Shown here in pieces: positions 48,338 to 58,305 of a stretch of DNA of 64,000 bases (position 1 is its first letter; each line of letters begins with the position of its first letter). Below the pieces are notes generated by a model, which had not been told where the DNA came from, ran no database searches, and was given only the letters and a program-made list of their open reading frames with translations. Source of the stretch: Nocardiopsis sp. ATB16-24 (GTDB taxonomy: Bacteria; Actinomycetota; Actinomycetes; Streptosporangiales; Streptosporangiaceae); contig NZ_JASCXJ010000024.1 of NCBI RefSeq assembly GCF_030271535.1, positions 23,476 to 87,475 of the forward strand, written 5' to 3'. The position numbers and the translations under genes were made by a program.

Positions 48338-50158
48338 GTGCCCGTGTTGACGGGCGCCGACACGGACCTTGGAGACCCCCGTCACGGTCACCGGCACCCG
48401 GGGAGGTTCGCGCGGACGCCACCACGCGGACCAGGCCGCGGACCCGGTGAGCCGCGGTTCATCCCCACCCCAGAGCTCTCGGAGACTCCCATCAGTACCC
48501 ACCCGAACCAGCCACAGTACGGCCCCGACGGGCGTCCCGTCGTGCCGGAGGCCGGTGACGGCCAGGACCTGCTCGGATCAGCGCCCTCTCACCCCGGGGG
48601 ACAGCATTCCACATCGGGACCGCAGCAGTCACACGGCGCGCACGCGCCGAACCAGCCTCCCCCGACACAACACCTCGCCCCTCCGGGGCCGTCCCAGCCC
48701 TTCGGAGCACCGGGTTTCCCGCACAACGCCCCGCAGGGCCTCCCCGGCGCACCTCTCCAGACCGGTGGCCACCAGGCTCCCCAGGGCGGACCGCCCCCAG
48801 GGCTCCCGGGCGCGAGCGGGCAGAGCGGTCCCCAAGGACCCCCTCACACGACCAGCGGCCCGCAGGTGCCTCCGCACGCCCAGGGCGGACCGCCCCCCGC
48901 ACCCCCCGGCGCCCCGGCCCCGACCGGCGGAAGGCCCTCGACGCACCAGGGCCTCCCACCGCACGGAACCCCTCCGGGGGGACAATTCCCACCGCAGCAG
49001 CCGCCCGCCCCAGGACAGCCGGGCATGCCCCCGCGGCCTCCCGGTGGTCCGCATCCGGGACAGAACGCACACCACGCTCCGCCCATGGGCCATCCGGGAC
49101 AGGTCATGCCGCCCGGTCCCCCTCCTTCGGGGATGAACTCCGGCCCCCAGGCCCCTCACAGCGGTCCCGGCATGCCCTCCGGCCCCTCACAGCCTCCGTA
49201 CGGCGTTCCCGGGGGCCCTCCCCCGGGGATGCCCCCCGGACAGCCGTCGACCCCCCAGCAGGCCTTCCAGGGCCCACCCGGGGCGCCCCCGACCCCCGCC
49301 CAGGACGAGCCCGTGTTCCCTCCCGACGCCATGGGGGCCACGCAGCAGATCAACGCCGTGCCCCTGTCCTCCCCCGGGGGGAAGGACCGCCCCCTGTTCC
49401 GGGACGAGGTCCCCGAGGACGCCGGTGCCGACACCGCCCAGTTCGACGTCCGGGCGATGGACGACTACGACGACTACGACGACTACAGCGACGACAAGGC
49501 CCCCCGTAACGGGACCCGCCGCGTCCTGATGATCGCCGGCTTCGCCGTGTTGTTGGTCATCGCGGGCGGTGGCGCGTTCCTCCTCGCCAGCGGGGGCCTG
49601 GGCTCCGGCGGGGCCACGAACGCCGCGACCGTCGCGGACGAGGCCGACGACCCCGGCGCGCTGAACGCGGAGAGCCTCTTCCCCGAGACGGTGGACATCG
49701 AGGGCGAGGGCACGTTCACCCGCGTGGCCGTGGACGACACCGAGGACTGCGCGTCGGGGACCCACGGTGACTACGGTCAGGTCCTCGACGACAACGAATG
49801 CCGCCAGTTGGTGCGCGCCTCCTATCTCAGCGAGGACGAGAACCGCGCGGTGACCATCGGCGTCGCCGCCATGCCCACCGACGAGGAGGCGGCCACCGCG
49901 CTGGAGGGTCAGGACCTGGTGGGTTCCCAGTGGTTCGCCGGCCTGCCCGGTGAGGAGGGCAGCCCCGCCGAACGGCTCGGCTACTCCGGTGGCCACGGCA
50001 GCAGCGGCCAGTGGGGCCGTTACCTGCTCTTCTCCCTGGCCGCCAACAGCGACGGCACGGACGAGGCCGGAGAGAGCGAGTCCGCCACCGAACTGCGCTC
50101 CATCGGCGAGGAGTTCTTCGAGCAGACCCACGTCTATCTCAGCGAGGAGCGGAGCTGA
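48338..50158 (+). CDS. Pro/Gly/Gln-rich membrane-anchored protein with extracytoplasmic domain
   Basis: Up to 606 residues. A very long disordered region rich in Pro, Gly, Gln and His (about 400 residues) leads to an acidic/Tyr patch (DDYDDYDDYSDDK), one membrane helix (VLMIAGFAVLLVIAGGGAFLL) and an extracytoplasmic domain of about 170 residues with two Cys that I do not recognise (LFPETVDIEGEGTFTRV, DDNECRQLVRASYL). The start is uncertain: GTG 48338 has GAAAGG at 7 nt; TTG 48272 opens the frame; an ATC at 48491 with GGAG upstream also reads like a natural N-terminus (STHPNQPQYGPDG). The plan recalls other Pro-rich single-pass surface proteins in this window. Confidence 0.72.
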   Translation: MPVLTGADTDLGDPRHGHRHPGRFARTPPRGPGRGPGEPRFIPTPELSETPISTHPNQPQYGPDGRPVVPEAGDGQDLLGSAPSHPGGQHSTSGPQQSHGAHAPNQPPPTQHLAPPGPSQPFGAPGFPHNAPQGLPGAPLQTGGHQAPQGGPPPGLPGASGQSGPQGPPHTTSGPQVPPHAQGGPPPAPPGAPAPTGGRPSTHQGLPPHGTPPGGQFPPQQPPAPGQPGMPPRPPGGPHPGQNAHHAPPMGHPGQVMPPGPPPSGMNSGPQAPHSGPGMPSGPSQPPYGVPGGPPPGMPPGQPSTPQQAFQGPPGAPPTPAQDEPVFPPDAMGATQQINAVPLSSPGGKDRPLFRDEVPEDAGADTAQFDVRAMDDYDDYDDYSDDKAPRNGTRRVLMIAGFAVLLVIAGGGAFLLASGGLGSGGATNAATVADEADDPGALNAESLFPETVDIEGEGTFTRVAVDDTEDCASGTHGDYGQVLDDNECRQLVRASYLSEDENRAVTIGVAAMPTDEEAATALEGQDLVGSQWFAGLPGEEGSPAERLGYSGGHGSSGQWGRYLLFSLAANSDGTDEAGESESATELRSIGEEFFEQTHVYLSEERS

Positions 50159-50241
50159 CCTCGGTCATGCCGCGAGGGTGCCGGGCACACCTCGCGACGT
50201 GCGCACGAACAGCGGGACGGGGCGAAGCCGCCCCGTCCCGG

Positions 50242-51078
50242 TCAGGCCGGACGACCGCAGGGCGGCTCCCGCACCCGGCGAGTGAGCGAGGCCCGTCGGG
50301 CCAGCTCCTCGTCGGGGGGATAGCGCACCTCCTCCAGGCTCAGGCCGTGCGGCCCGACCACGTGCACCGCCGAATCCCGTACCCCGGCTCCCAACACCTC
50401 GGCGGGCCAGTCGACCTCCCGACGCCCGTCCCCCACCGCCAGGAGCGCGCCCACGAGCGCGCGCACCATGTTGTGGCAGAACGCGTCCGCCTGGACGGTG
50501 CCGTGCAGCAGGTGCTCGTCCACTCGCTCCCACTCCAGGCGTAGAAGTTCGCGGATGGTGGTCGCACCCTCGCGCTTCCTACAGAAGGCCGCGAAGTCGT
50601 GCTCGCCCAGCAGTCGCCGAGCCGCCTCGTTCATCCGCTCCACGTCCAACGGCCTCCGGTGCCACAGCACGTCCCTCCGCAGCAACGGGTCCACTCCGTG
50701 GGGCGCGTCGCTCACTCGGTACAGGTAGCGCCGGAACAAGGGGGAGAACCGGGCGTCGAACCCCGGTGGCGCCGGCCGGGCCGCGCCCACGCGCACGTCC
50801 GCGGGCAACACCCCGGCCAGGCGACGGAGCAGCCGCTCCCCCTCACTCTCCCACGTGCTCACCGGGATATCGGCCTGTACCACCTGTCCCCGCGCGTGCA
50901 CTCCGGCGTCCGTGCGCCCCGCGCACGTCAGCGACACCTTCGGCAGGCGCAGCACCCTGGCCAGCGCAGCCTCCAACTCACCCTGTACCGTGCGGCGACC
51001 CGGTTGCGCCGCCCATCCGGAAAAGTCCGTGCCGTCGTAGGCCACGTCCAGCCGAACACGCACCTTCGTCTCGTCCAT
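50242..51078 (-). CDS. truA: tRNA pseudouridine synthase A
   Basis: 278 residues: [25 protein letters not shown] at the start, catalytic Asp in [14 protein letters not shown], and FRRYLYRV plus [14 protein letters not shown] later. It makes pseudouridine at tRNA positions 38-40. ATG 51078 lies 97 nt after rplQ, with a terminator between, so its expression probably depends on partial read-through. Confidence 0.96.
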   Translation of the reverse strand: MDETKVRVRLDVAYDGTDFSGWAAQPGRRTVQGELEAALARVLRLPKVSLTCAGRTDAGVHARGQVVQADIPVSTWESEGERLLRRLAGVLPADVRVGAARPAPPGFDARFSPLFRRYLYRVSDAPHGVDPLLRRDVLWHRRPLDVERMNEAARRLLGEHDFAAFCRKREGATTIRELLRLEWERVDEHLLHGTVQADAFCHNMVRALVGALLAVGDGRREVDWPAEVLGAGVRDSAVHVVGPHGLSLEEVRYPPDEELARRASLTRRVREPPCGRPA

Positions 51079-51103
51079 GCCGCCCTCTCCGGCGTCCGAA
51101 AAG

Positions 51104-51140
51104 CCGAGTGCCCGACCCCGGGGCGGGATCGGGCACTCGG
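51104..51140 (-). terminator. Terminator after rplQ
   Basis: A 12-bp perfect stem (CCGAGTGCCCGA arms at 51104-51115 and 51129-51140) followed on the minus strand by CTTTTCGG. Confidence 0.8.
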
Positions 51141-51174
51141 AGGCCGACGCGCGGAACCGCCCGCGCCTCGCGCC

Positions 51175-51711
51175 CTACTTGTCCTCAGACTTGTCGCCCT
51201 CGGCCTGGGCGGTCTCCCCGGCCTGAGCGGTCTGCTCGGAGGTGGTGTCCTCGGCCGGCTGGTCGCCCGCCTCGGAAGCCGTCTCGGTCTGCTCGACCTC
51301 GGCCTCCTCGGTCTTGGTCTCCTCGGCCTTCGGGGCCGGAGCCGCGGGAGCGCTCAACGCCTCGACCAGCTCGATGACCGCCATCGGGGCGTTGTCGCCC
51401 TTGCGCGGACCGATCTTGGTGATCCGGGTGTAACCTCCCGGGCGGTTCTCGTAGCGTGGGCCGATCTCGGTGAACAGCTCGTGCACGACGGCCTTGTCCG
51501 AGAGCTTGGTCAGGACCTGGCGACGGGCGTGCAGGTCGCCGCGCTTGCCCAGGGTGATCAGCTTCTCCGCGTACGGGCGCAGGCGCTTGGCCTTGGCCTC
51601 GGTGGTGCGGATACGGCCGTGCTGGAACAGAGAGGTGGCGAGGTTCGCCAGCATGTGCCGCTCGTGAGCGGGCCCGGAACCCAGACGGGCGCCTTTCGTA
51701 GGCGTGGGCAT
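51175..51711 (-). CDS. rplQ: 50S ribosomal protein L17
   Basis: 178 residues. The conserved core (1-117) starts [20 protein letters not shown] and contains [22 protein letters not shown] Glu/Ala/Thr-rich tail of about 60 residues follows, typical of actinomycete L17 and probably disordered. Last ribosomal protein gene of the rpsM-rpsK-rpoA-rplQ unit. Confidence 0.97.
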   Translation of the reverse strand: MPTPTKGARLGSGPAHERHMLANLATSLFQHGRIRTTEAKAKRLRPYAEKLITLGKRGDLHARRQVLTKLSDKAVVHELFTEIGPRYENRPGGYTRITKIGPRKGDNAPMAVIELVEALSAPAAPAPKAEETKTEEAEVEQTETASEAGDQPAEDTTSEQTAQAGETAQAEGDKSEDK

Positions 51712-51781
51712 GGTGTCGTTCTCCTAGTGATGCGGTCCACGGCCGCACTCGGCCGGGGACCATGTGGGCGACGAAGGTCGG

Positions 51782-52804
51782 TTAGTACTGCTCCGTCTCG
51801 ACGAAGGACTGACCCTCGTCTTCCTCGGAGCTGTAGGAGTCGGCCGCCGAGCCGGGGTCGAATCCGGGCGGGGAGTCCTTCAGCGACAGGCCCATGTCGA
51901 GAAGCTTCTGCTTGACTTCGTCTATGGACTTGGCACCGAAGTTGCGGATGTCCAGCAGATCCTGCTCGGAGCGGGCAACCAGTTCTCCGACGCTGTGGAT
52001 GCCCTCACGCTTGAGGCAGTTGTAGGACCGCACCGTCAGGTTGAGGTCCTCGATCGGCAACGCCAGGTCCGCCGCCAGAGCGGCGTCCGTGGGCGAGGGA
52101 CCCATGTCGATGCCCTCGGCGTCGACGTTGAGCTCGCGCGCCAGACCGAACAGCTCGACCAGGGTCTTGCCCGCGCTGGCGACCGCGTCCCGGGGACGGA
52201 TGGCCGGCTTGGTCTCGATGTCGACGATCAGACGGTCGAAGTCGGTACGCTGCTCCACACGCGTGGCCTCGACCTTGTAGGTCACACGCATGACCGGAGA
52301 GTAGATGGAGTCGATCGGGATGCGCCCGATCTCCTGTCCGGCCTGCTTGTTCTGCGTCGCCGAGACGTAGCCGCGACCGCGCTCGACCGTCAGCTCCATC
52401 TCCAGCTTGCCCTTGCCGTTCAGCGTGGCGATGTGCAGGTCGGGGTTGTGCACCTCGACCCCCGCCGGAGGCGCGATGTCCGCGGCGGTCACCACTCCGG
52501 GGCCCTGCTTGCGCAGGTACATCAGCACCGGCTCGTCGTGCTCGGAGCTGACGACCAGGCCCTTGAGGTTGAGGATCATCTCGGTGACGTCCTCCTTGAC
52601 CCCGGGCACGGTGGTGAACTCGTGCTCGACGCCCTCGATGCGGATGCTCGTGACGGCCGCACCGGGGATGGAGGACAGCAGGGTGCGCCGAAGCGAGTTA
52701 CCGATGGTGTAACCGAAGCCCGGCTCCAGCGGCTCGATGACGAACTTCGAGCGCAGATCCGAGATCGTCTCCTCGGTGAGCGTGGGACGCTGTGCGATCA
52801 ACAT
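51782..52804 (-). CDS. rpoA: RNA polymerase alpha subunit
   Basis: 340 residues: [21 protein letters not shown]-terminal dimerisation and beta-binding domain (to about 230; [18 protein letters not shown]), flexible linker, and the C-terminal domain (about 245-315; [32 protein letters not shown]) that contacts UP elements and activators. ATG 52804 is the family start; an in-frame ATG 7 codons upstream is not. The gap to rpsK is 181 nt. Confidence 0.98.
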   Translation of the reverse strand: MLIAQRPTLTEETISDLRSKFVIEPLEPGFGYTIGNSLRRTLLSSIPGAAVTSIRIEGVEHEFTTVPGVKEDVTEMILNLKGLVVSSEHDEPVLMYLRKQGPGVVTAADIAPPAGVEVHNPDLHIATLNGKGKLEMELTVERGRGYVSATQNKQAGQEIGRIPIDSIYSPVMRVTYKVEATRVEQRTDFDRLIVDIETKPAIRPRDAVASAGKTLVELFGLARELNVDAEGIDMGPSPTDAALAADLALPIEDLNLTVRSYNCLKREGIHSVGELVARSEQDLLDIRNFGAKSIDEVKQKLLDMGLSLKDSPPGFDPGSAADSYSSEEDEGQSFVETEQY

Positions 52805-52985
52805 GGTCCGTGTCTTCCCTTCCACATGGCCGACCGCTATCTGACGGCCATCGGACGGACACCGCGGCCGCGGTGTCCACTACTCGGATTCCTACCCCGC
52901 CCGTGCGGTCCCCAGCCGGGGCCCGCACGGGATCAAGCGCGGCGCGGCGCCCGCGCGGATAGGACCGCGGGCACCGTTGCCGGGG

Positions 52986-53390
52986 TCAGACCCGGCGGCG
53001 CTTGGGCGGACGGCAACCGTTGTGCGGAACCGGGGTGACGTCCTGGATGGAGCCGACCTCCAGCCCGGTCGCCTGTAGCGAACGGATGGCGGTCTCCCGG
53101 CCCGAACCCGGGCCCTTCACGAAGACGTCCACCTTGCGGACGCCGTGCTCCTGGGCGCGGCGGGCAGCGGCCTCGGCGGCCATCTGCGCGGCGTAGGGGG
53201 TCGACTTACGCGACCCCTTGAAGCCCACCTGGCCGGAGCTGGCCCACGAGATCACGGCACCGGTCGGGTCGGTGATGCTCACGACCGTGTTGTTGAACGT
53301 GCTCTTGATGTGAGCGTGCCCGTGGACAATGTTCTTCTTTTCCTTGCGGCGCACCTTGCGCGCGGCACCCTGACGGCCCTTAGGCGGCAT
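52986..53390 (-). CDS. rpsK: 30S ribosomal protein S11
   Basis: 134 residues with [20 protein letters not shown], the [13 protein letters not shown] segment and the C-terminal [11 protein letters not shown]. It lies 70 nt after rpsM. No rpsD follows it before rpoA, as usual in actinobacteria. Confidence 0.98.
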   Translation of the reverse strand: MPPKGRQGAARKVRRKEKKNIVHGHAHIKSTFNNTVVSITDPTGAVISWASSGQVGFKGSRKSTPYAAQMAAEAAARRAQEHGVRKVDVFVKGPGSGRETAIRSLQATGLEVGSIQDVTPVPHNGCRPPKRRRV

Positions 53391-53460
53391 GAGCGAAACT
53401 CCCAGAGATCATCGGTCCGTTGTCGTTCCGGACGCGGTCGTACAGTCCAGTCCGAACGGA

Positions 53461-53841
53461 CTACTTCTTGCCGGCCTTCTTCTTGCCGGCCACGGTCTTC
53501 TTCTTGCCCTTACGGGTACGCGCGTTGGTCTGCGTGCGCTGACCGCGGACGGGGAGTCCACGGCGGTGGCGGATGCCCTGGTAACTACCGATCTCCATCT
53601 TGCGACGGATGTCGCCCTGCACCTCACGGCGCAGGTCACCTTCGACCTGGTAGTTGGCGCCGATCCACTCGCGCAGCTTGACCAGGTCCTCCTCGGACAG
53701 CTGGTGGACGCGCGTGTCACCGTCGACGCCGGTGTTCTTCAGGGTCTCCAGCGCACGGGTGCGCCCGATCCCGAAGATGTACGTGAGAGCGATCTCCACC
53801 CGCTTGTCGCGGGGAAGATCAACGCCTTCGATACGTGCCAT
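53461..53841 (-). CDS. rpsM: 30S ribosomal protein S13
   Basis: 126 residues: [20 protein letters not shown], helix-two-turn-helix [11 protein letters not shown], and [20 protein letters not shown] near the end with a Lys-rich tail. ATG 53841 has GAGGAG upstream. Confidence 0.98.
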   Translation of the reverse strand: MARIEGVDLPRDKRVEIALTYIFGIGRTRALETLKNTGVDGDTRVHQLSEEDLVKLREWIGANYQVEGDLRREVQGDIRRKMEIGSYQGIRHRRGLPVRGQRTQTNARTRKGKKKTVAGKKKAGKK

Positions 53842-54049
53842 GTGGGCGAGACTCCTCATGTCCTTTGCGGAGGTCTACCCCGTTCCACCCTCTCGCCGCC
53901 CAATCGACGAGGCCCCGGCCTCCGACCAGGGGTACCTCCCACGCCACGTCGGCGCCGGAGTCGGAACAGGTTTACGTGGTTTCGTTCGCCCGGGGATCGA
54001 TCTCACCCGGGGCGGTCACGGTGAAGCCGCGGCCTGCGAACCGGGGTGT

Positions 54050-54163
54050 CTAACCCTGGCGCTGCTTGTGACGCGGGTCCGAGCAAATGACCATGATCCT
54101 GCCGTTACGACGGATCACGCTGCACTTCGCGCAGATCTTCTTCACGCTCGGCTTGACCTTCAT
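54050..54163 (-). CDS. rpmJ: 50S ribosomal protein L36
   Basis: A 37-residue protein starting [19 protein letters not shown], with the zinc ligands CxxC, a later Cys and a His in [12 protein letters not shown]. This is the zinc-dependent (C+) form. ATG 54163 follows CGGAG. It lies between infA and rpsM and is too small for routine gene finders. Confidence 0.97.
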   Translation of the reverse strand: MKVKPSVKKICAKCSVIRRNGRIMVICSDPRHKQRQG

Positions 54164-54209
54164 GGTTACTCCGAACTGATCCCCCACGGGCCGTGCGGCC
54201 CGCGACGGG

Positions 54210-54431
54210 CTACTTGTAGCGGTAAACGATGCGCCCGCGTGTGAGGTCGTACGGGCTCAGCTCCACGACGACGCGGTCGTCGGGGAGAATGCGGATGTAG
54301 TTCATCCGCATCTTGCCGCTGATGTGGGCAAGGACCTGGTGCCCGTTGTCGAGCTCTACCTTGAACATAGCGTTGGGTAGGGACTCGACAACGGAACCCT
54401 CGATCTCGATGGCGCCGTCTTTCTTGGCCAT
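54210..54431 (-). CDS. infA: Translation initiation factor IF-1
   Basis: 73 residues, an S1/OB-fold: [46 protein letters not shown]. It occupies the A site during initiation. Start ATG 54431 with GGAGG only 2 nt away, closer than usual. It heads the infA-rpmJ-rpsM-rpsK-rpoA-rplQ unit. Confidence 0.98.
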   Translation of the reverse strand: MAKKDGAIEIEGSVVESLPNAMFKVELDNGHQVLAHISGKMRMNYIRILPDDRVVVELSPYDLTRGRIVYRYK

Positions 54432-54577
54432 GTCCTCCACGCCTCGCTCATCGATTGGTTGATCAGGACAACCCGACGCGACCCAATGGCCTCGCACGAC
54501 GCGACGGCCCCGGCCACGAGGGAGGGTCCGATCGTCGCCGGCGCCAAAGCACACTGGAAGTTCAGGCCAACTGCGAG

Positions 54578-54605
54578 AGCGTACGCCGATGAAAAGACGT
54601 GTCAC
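54578..54605 (-). promoter_or_regulatory. Candidate promoter of the infA-rplQ unit
   Basis: GTGACA (54605-54600), a 16-nt spacer and TACGCT (54583-54578) on the minus strand; the start would be near 54571, leaving about 140 nt of leader before infA. Confidence 0.5.
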
Positions 54606-54701
54606 GAAAAAGGCAGAATGACCCGACAGCCCGCGTATGGGCAATGACAGTCTATCCCCTTGGAACAAGTACTCCCAACAACCGGGCACGCCCCACGAGG
54701 G

Positions 54702-55160
54702 CTATCCCTGTCCCCCCGAGTGGTTGCGCTGACCGGTCAGGACGCCCACCGTCACCACGCCCATGACGATCCCCCAGGGGCCCATCACCCACAGGAACCA
54801 GGGATAGTCGTTATCGGTGGTCAGGAAGAGGATCAGCCAGATCACGAAGCACAGGGCGTTGACCCCGGCGTAGAGCGCCCACGGCACCATCAGCGCCGGA
54901 TCCCTCATGCTGATCGGGGGCGCCACCGCGAACTCCTCCCGGGAACCGGAGGCCCCCGGGACGTCGGCGAGGTCGCGCTCGGGCAGGTCCCGGGTGACCG
55001 TGGCCAGCTCGTCCGCGGTCCTCGCCTTGTAGGCACGGCCGAGGCGTTCGGTGAACTCCTCGTGGTCCAGCCGCCCCTGGGCGAAGTGCTCCTGTAGCAA
55101 CTGGGCGACACGATCTCGTTCGGCGTCCGATGCTCGCATCGACGGTACCGGGTCGGACAA
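54702..55160 (-). CDS. DUF1707 domain membrane protein
   Basis: 152 residues: an N-terminal DUF1707 domain (MRASDAERDRVAQLLQEHFA, LDHEEFTERLGRAYKARTADEL) and two membrane helices (about 92-113 and 120-140). DUF1707 modules are short helical domains attached to many actinobacterial membrane proteins; function unknown. TTG 55160 with GGGGG upstream is the likely start; ATG 55139 is the alternative. It interrupts the otherwise conserved map-infA adjacency. Confidence 0.8.
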   Translation of the reverse strand: MSDPVPSMRASDAERDRVAQLLQEHFAQGRLDHEEFTERLGRAYKARTADELATVTRDLPERDLADVPGASGSREEFAVAPPISMRDPALMVPWALYAGVNALCFVIWLILFLTTDNDYPWFLWVMGPWGIVMGVVTVGVLTGQRNHSGGQG

Positions 55161-55222
55161 CTGCGCACCCCCGCATCACTCGCCCGGGAGCGGCCCCGCG
55201 TCCTACGCGTGGGACGAAGCCC

Positions 55223-56047
55223 CTACCAGGTCGGCTGGACAAACCCCATGTCAGCGATTTTAGCGCGATCGGACTCACGCGCGGTCAGGACGATCGGACC
55301 GTCCGCCGTCACCGCGACCGTGTGCTCGAAGTGCGCGGCCCGCCCACCGTCCCGGGTCACCACGGTCCAGCCGTCGTCGAGCTGCCTCACGTCCGGATCG
55401 TTCATGGTGGTCATCGGCTCGATCGCCAGGCACATGCCCTCGACCAGCTTCATGCCCTTGCCGGGCTTGCCGTAGTTGAGCACGTGCGGTTCCATGTGCA
55501 TCTCGGTGCCGATGCCGTGGCCACCGTACTCACGGACGTTGCCGTAACCACCGTTACGGGAGATGTGGTCGTCGATCGCGTGACCGATGTCGCCCAGGCG
55601 CCTGCCCGGACGCAGCTCGGCGATCCCGCGCCACATGGACTCCTCACAGGTCCGCATCATGCGCAGATCCTCGGAGCGACCCTCGCCGACGGCGACCGTG
55701 ATCGCGGAGTCACCGTGCCAGCCGTCCAGGATGGCCCCGCAGTCGATGGAGATGATGTCGCCCTCGGCCAGCACCCGCTCGGCGCTGGGGATACCGTGGA
55801 CGACCTCCTCGTTCACCGACGCGCAGATCGATCCGGTGAAACCGTGGTAGCCCTTGAAGGAGGGCACGGCCCCCGCGTCACGGATCGTCTTCTCCGCCAC
55901 GGCGTCCAGTTCCAGGGTGGAGACCCCCGGCCGTACCGCGGCTCTGACGTCGTCCAGGGCGCGGGCCACCACCTGGCCCGCCGCCCTCATCTTGGCGATC
56001 TGTTCCGGGGTCTTGATCTGCACGCCCCGGTTCTCCTTGCGGCGCAT
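55223..56047 (-). CDS. map: Methionine aminopeptidase type I
   Basis: 274 residues with all five metal ligands of the pita-bread fold: Asp in ISIDCG, Asp in GWHGDSAIT, His in GGHGIGTEMH, Glu in AIEPM and Glu in HFEHTVAV. It removes the initiator Met. ATG 56047 overlaps the adk stop by 1 nt (TGATG), supporting that start and translational coupling; GTG 56023 is in frame but less likely. Confidence 0.97.
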   Translation of the reverse strand: MRRKENRGVQIKTPEQIAKMRAAGQVVARALDDVRAAVRPGVSTLELDAVAEKTIRDAGAVPSFKGYHGFTGSICASVNEEVVHGIPSAERVLAEGDIISIDCGAILDGWHGDSAITVAVGEGRSEDLRMMRTCEESMWRGIAELRPGRRLGDIGHAIDDHISRNGGYGNVREYGGHGIGTEMHMEPHVLNYGKPGKGMKLVEGMCLAIEPMTTMNDPDVRQLDDGWTVVTRDGGRAAHFEHTVAVTADGPIVLTARESDRAKIADMGFVQPTW

Positions 56048-56709
56048 CAGGAACCGGCCTCGAGCTTGACCTTGATGGCGGCCTTGGCGCGGGCCGTCAC
56101 CTCCTCGACGGGACCCGTCGCGGCGATGGTGGCCAACAGCCCCTCCGCCTCGTAGAACTCCACCAGCGGAGCCGTCTGTTCCCGGTAGACCTTGAGGCGG
56201 TGCCTGACGGTCTCCTCACGGTCGTCCTCGCGCTGGTACAGCTCGGCGCCCTCGTTGTCGCAACGGCCCTCGACCTTGGGCGGGTCGTACTCGACGTGGT
56301 ACACCCGGCCGCACTCAGGACACGAGCGACGACCCGAGAGGCGTTTGACGACCTCCTCCTCGTCGACCCTCAGTTCCAGGACCACGTCCAGCCCCGTGTC
56401 GAGCTCGGCCAGCATCCCTTTGAGGGTCTCGGCCTGCGGGACGTTGCGAGGAAACCCGTCGAGCAGGAAACCCGCCGCGGCGTCCTCTTTGGACAACCGG
56501 TCCTTGACCATGGCGTTGGTGACCTCGTCGGGGACGAGGTCACCCCGATCCATGTACTCCTTGGCCCGGGTGCCGAGTTCGGTCCCGCCACTGACGTTGG
56601 CTCGGAAGATGTCGCCCGTGGACACCTTGGGAACCGACAACTCCGACGCGAGGATCTGGGCCTGGGTGCCTTTGCCGGCCCCAGGCGGCCCCACCAATAC
56701 TGCTCGCAT
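56047..56709 (-). CDS. adk: Adenylate kinase
   Basis: 220 residues: P-loop [13 protein letters not shown]-binding TGDIFR and GFPRN, and a long LID domain. The LID has three of the four zinc-type Cys (CPECG and a later CDNEG), with Glu in the place of the fourth, so zinc binding may be altered or lost. It starts directly after the secY stop codon, so the two are coupled. Confidence 0.97.
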   Translation of the reverse strand: MRAVLVGPPGAGKGTQAQILASELSVPKVSTGDIFRANVSGGTELGTRAKEYMDRGDLVPDEVTNAMVKDRLSKEDAAAGFLLDGFPRNVPQAETLKGMLAELDTGLDVVLELRVDEEEVVKRLSGRRSCPECGRVYHVEYDPPKVEGRCDNEGAELYQREDDREETVRHRLKVYREQTAPLVEFYEAEGLLATIAATGPVEEVTARAKAAIKVKLEAGS

Positions 56710-58023
56710 TTATCGCAGAAAACCTTCGTAGTTCCTCTGCTGGAGGTGACTTTCGATCTGCTTCACCGTGTCCAGCCCGACGCCGACCATGATCAGGATG
56801 CTCGTCCCTCCGAAGGGGAAGTTGGCGTCGGCACCAGTGGCACCGAGCGCGACCATCGGGAGGAGAGCGATCACACCCAGGTACAGAGAGCCTGGCGTCG
56901 TCAGCCTGGTGAGGACGTAGTCCAGGTACTCGGCGGTCGGACGCCCCGGTCGGATACCCGGGATGAATCCACCGTACTTCTTCATGTTGTCGGCGACTTC
57001 AGCGGGGTTGAAGGTGATCGCGACGTAGAAGAACGCGAAACCGACGATCATGACGAAGAACGTCGCCATGTACACCGGATGTGTCCCGGTGAGGAAGTAG
57101 GTCTGGATGAAGGTCACCACGGGGTTGGTGGAGTCCTGGCCCATGAGCCCCACGAGCAACTGCGGCAGGTACAGCAGCGAGGAGGCGAAGATCACAGGGA
57201 TGATACCGGCCTGGTTGACCTTCAGCGGGATGTAGGTCGAGCTGCCGCCGTACATGCGACGCCCCACCATCCGCTTGGCGTACTGCACCGGGATACGACG
57301 CTGGGCCTGCTCCATGAAGACCACGGCGGTGATGAGCGCCAGGCCCGCGATGCAGATGATGGCGAAGATCCAGACCGAACGCTCTTGGTACAGACCGGCG
57401 ATCGAGGAGGGGAACATCGCGATGACCTGGGTGAAGATCAGCAGCGACATACCGTTGCCCACACCGCGTTCGGTGATGAGCTCGCCCAGCCACATGATCA
57501 GGGCCGTACCGGCGGTCATCGTGAAGACGATGGTCACCAGGGTGAGGATGTCCTGGTTGGGCATGTAGGTGCTGACCGGGATGGCCCCTTGGAACAGGGC
57601 GCCCGTCCTGGCCATGGCGACGATGCTGGTGGCCTGGAGGACCGCGAGCATCAGCGTCAGATAGCGGGTGTACTGGGTGATCTTGCCCTGGCCTGCCTGG
57701 CCCTCCTTCTTGAGGGCCTCCAGCCGGGGGATCACCACCGTCAGCAGGTTGATGATGATGCTCGCGGTGATGTACGGCATGACCCCGAGCGCGAACACCG
57801 CCAGTTGCAGCAGCGCACCGCCGCTGAACAGGTTCACGAGCGCGTACACACCGGAGGTGTCGGCGGCGGTGATCGCCTCCATCTGATCCCGGATCGCCGC
57901 GGAGTTGATACCCGGTGCGGGGATGACCGACCCCAGACGGAAGATCGTCAGGATGAACAGTGTGAACAGCAGCTTGTTACGCAGGTCGGGCGTGCGAAAT
58001 GCACGAACGAACGCACCTAGCAC
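56710..58023 (-). CDS. secY: Preprotein translocase subunit SecY
   Basis: 437 residues with ten membrane helices: LRNKLLFTLFILTIFRLGSV at helix 1, plug region after GSVIPAPGIN, and the C-terminal cytosolic loops R-rich (GIRPGRPTAEYLDYVLTRLT). GTG 58023 has AGGAGGAG upstream; a longer frame starting 32 codons earlier lacks homology. It is separated from rplO by 282 nt containing a hairpin and palindromes. Confidence 0.97.
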   Translation of the reverse strand: MLGAFVRAFRTPDLRNKLLFTLFILTIFRLGSVIPAPGINSAAIRDQMEAITAADTSGVYALVNLFSGGALLQLAVFALGVMPYITASIIINLLTVVIPRLEALKKEGQAGQGKITQYTRYLTLMLAVLQATSIVAMARTGALFQGAIPVSTYMPNQDILTLVTIVFTMTAGTALIMWLGELITERGVGNGMSLLIFTQVIAMFPSSIAGLYQERSVWIFAIICIAGLALITAVVFMEQAQRRIPVQYAKRMVGRRMYGGSSTYIPLKVNQAGIIPVIFASSLLYLPQLLVGLMGQDSTNPVVTFIQTYFLTGTHPVYMATFFVMIVGFAFFYVAITFNPAEVADNMKKYGGFIPGIRPGRPTAEYLDYVLTRLTTPGSLYLGVIALLPMVALGATGADANFPFGGTSILIMVGVGLDTVKQIESHLQQRNYEGFLR

Positions 58024-58167
58024 GTCTCCTCCTGCGCGGCTTCGGCGGCGGAACGGGTTCCAGACATCGCGGCCGATCCTGAATCGTCGTAGAACGTCAG
58101 CTCCGGGCTCGTCGCCCATCGCTCGGAAGTATTCACATTACGTCAAGTCGTGAACTCAAACAGATGG

Positions 58168-58186
58168 CACTGTAACAGTGATCACT
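58168..58186. promoter_or_regulatory. Overlapping palindromes upstream of secY
   Basis: CACTGT-A-ACAGTG (58168-58180) and AGTGATCACT (58177-58186) overlap in a locally AT-rich stretch. TTGACG (minus strand) lies just downstream, so this could be an operator next to a secY promoter. Confidence 0.3.
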
Positions 58187-58232
58187 CGCCAGTTGAATTC
58201 GTGAGACATAACGATCACCGCTCACAACGCTC

Positions 58233-58283
58233 GGGGGCGTTCGTCCTGCCGGTCTCTCACGGACCTGCCGGACGAACGCCCCC
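58233..58283 (-). terminator. Hairpin between rplO and secY
   Basis: A 14-bp perfect stem (arm GGGGGCGTTCGTCC) with a 23-nt loop begins about 20 nt after the rplO stop. No U-tract follows, so it may act as attenuator or processing site. Confidence 0.6.
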
Positions 58284-58305
58284 AGTCGCACATGGCGGAA
58301 TGCCC

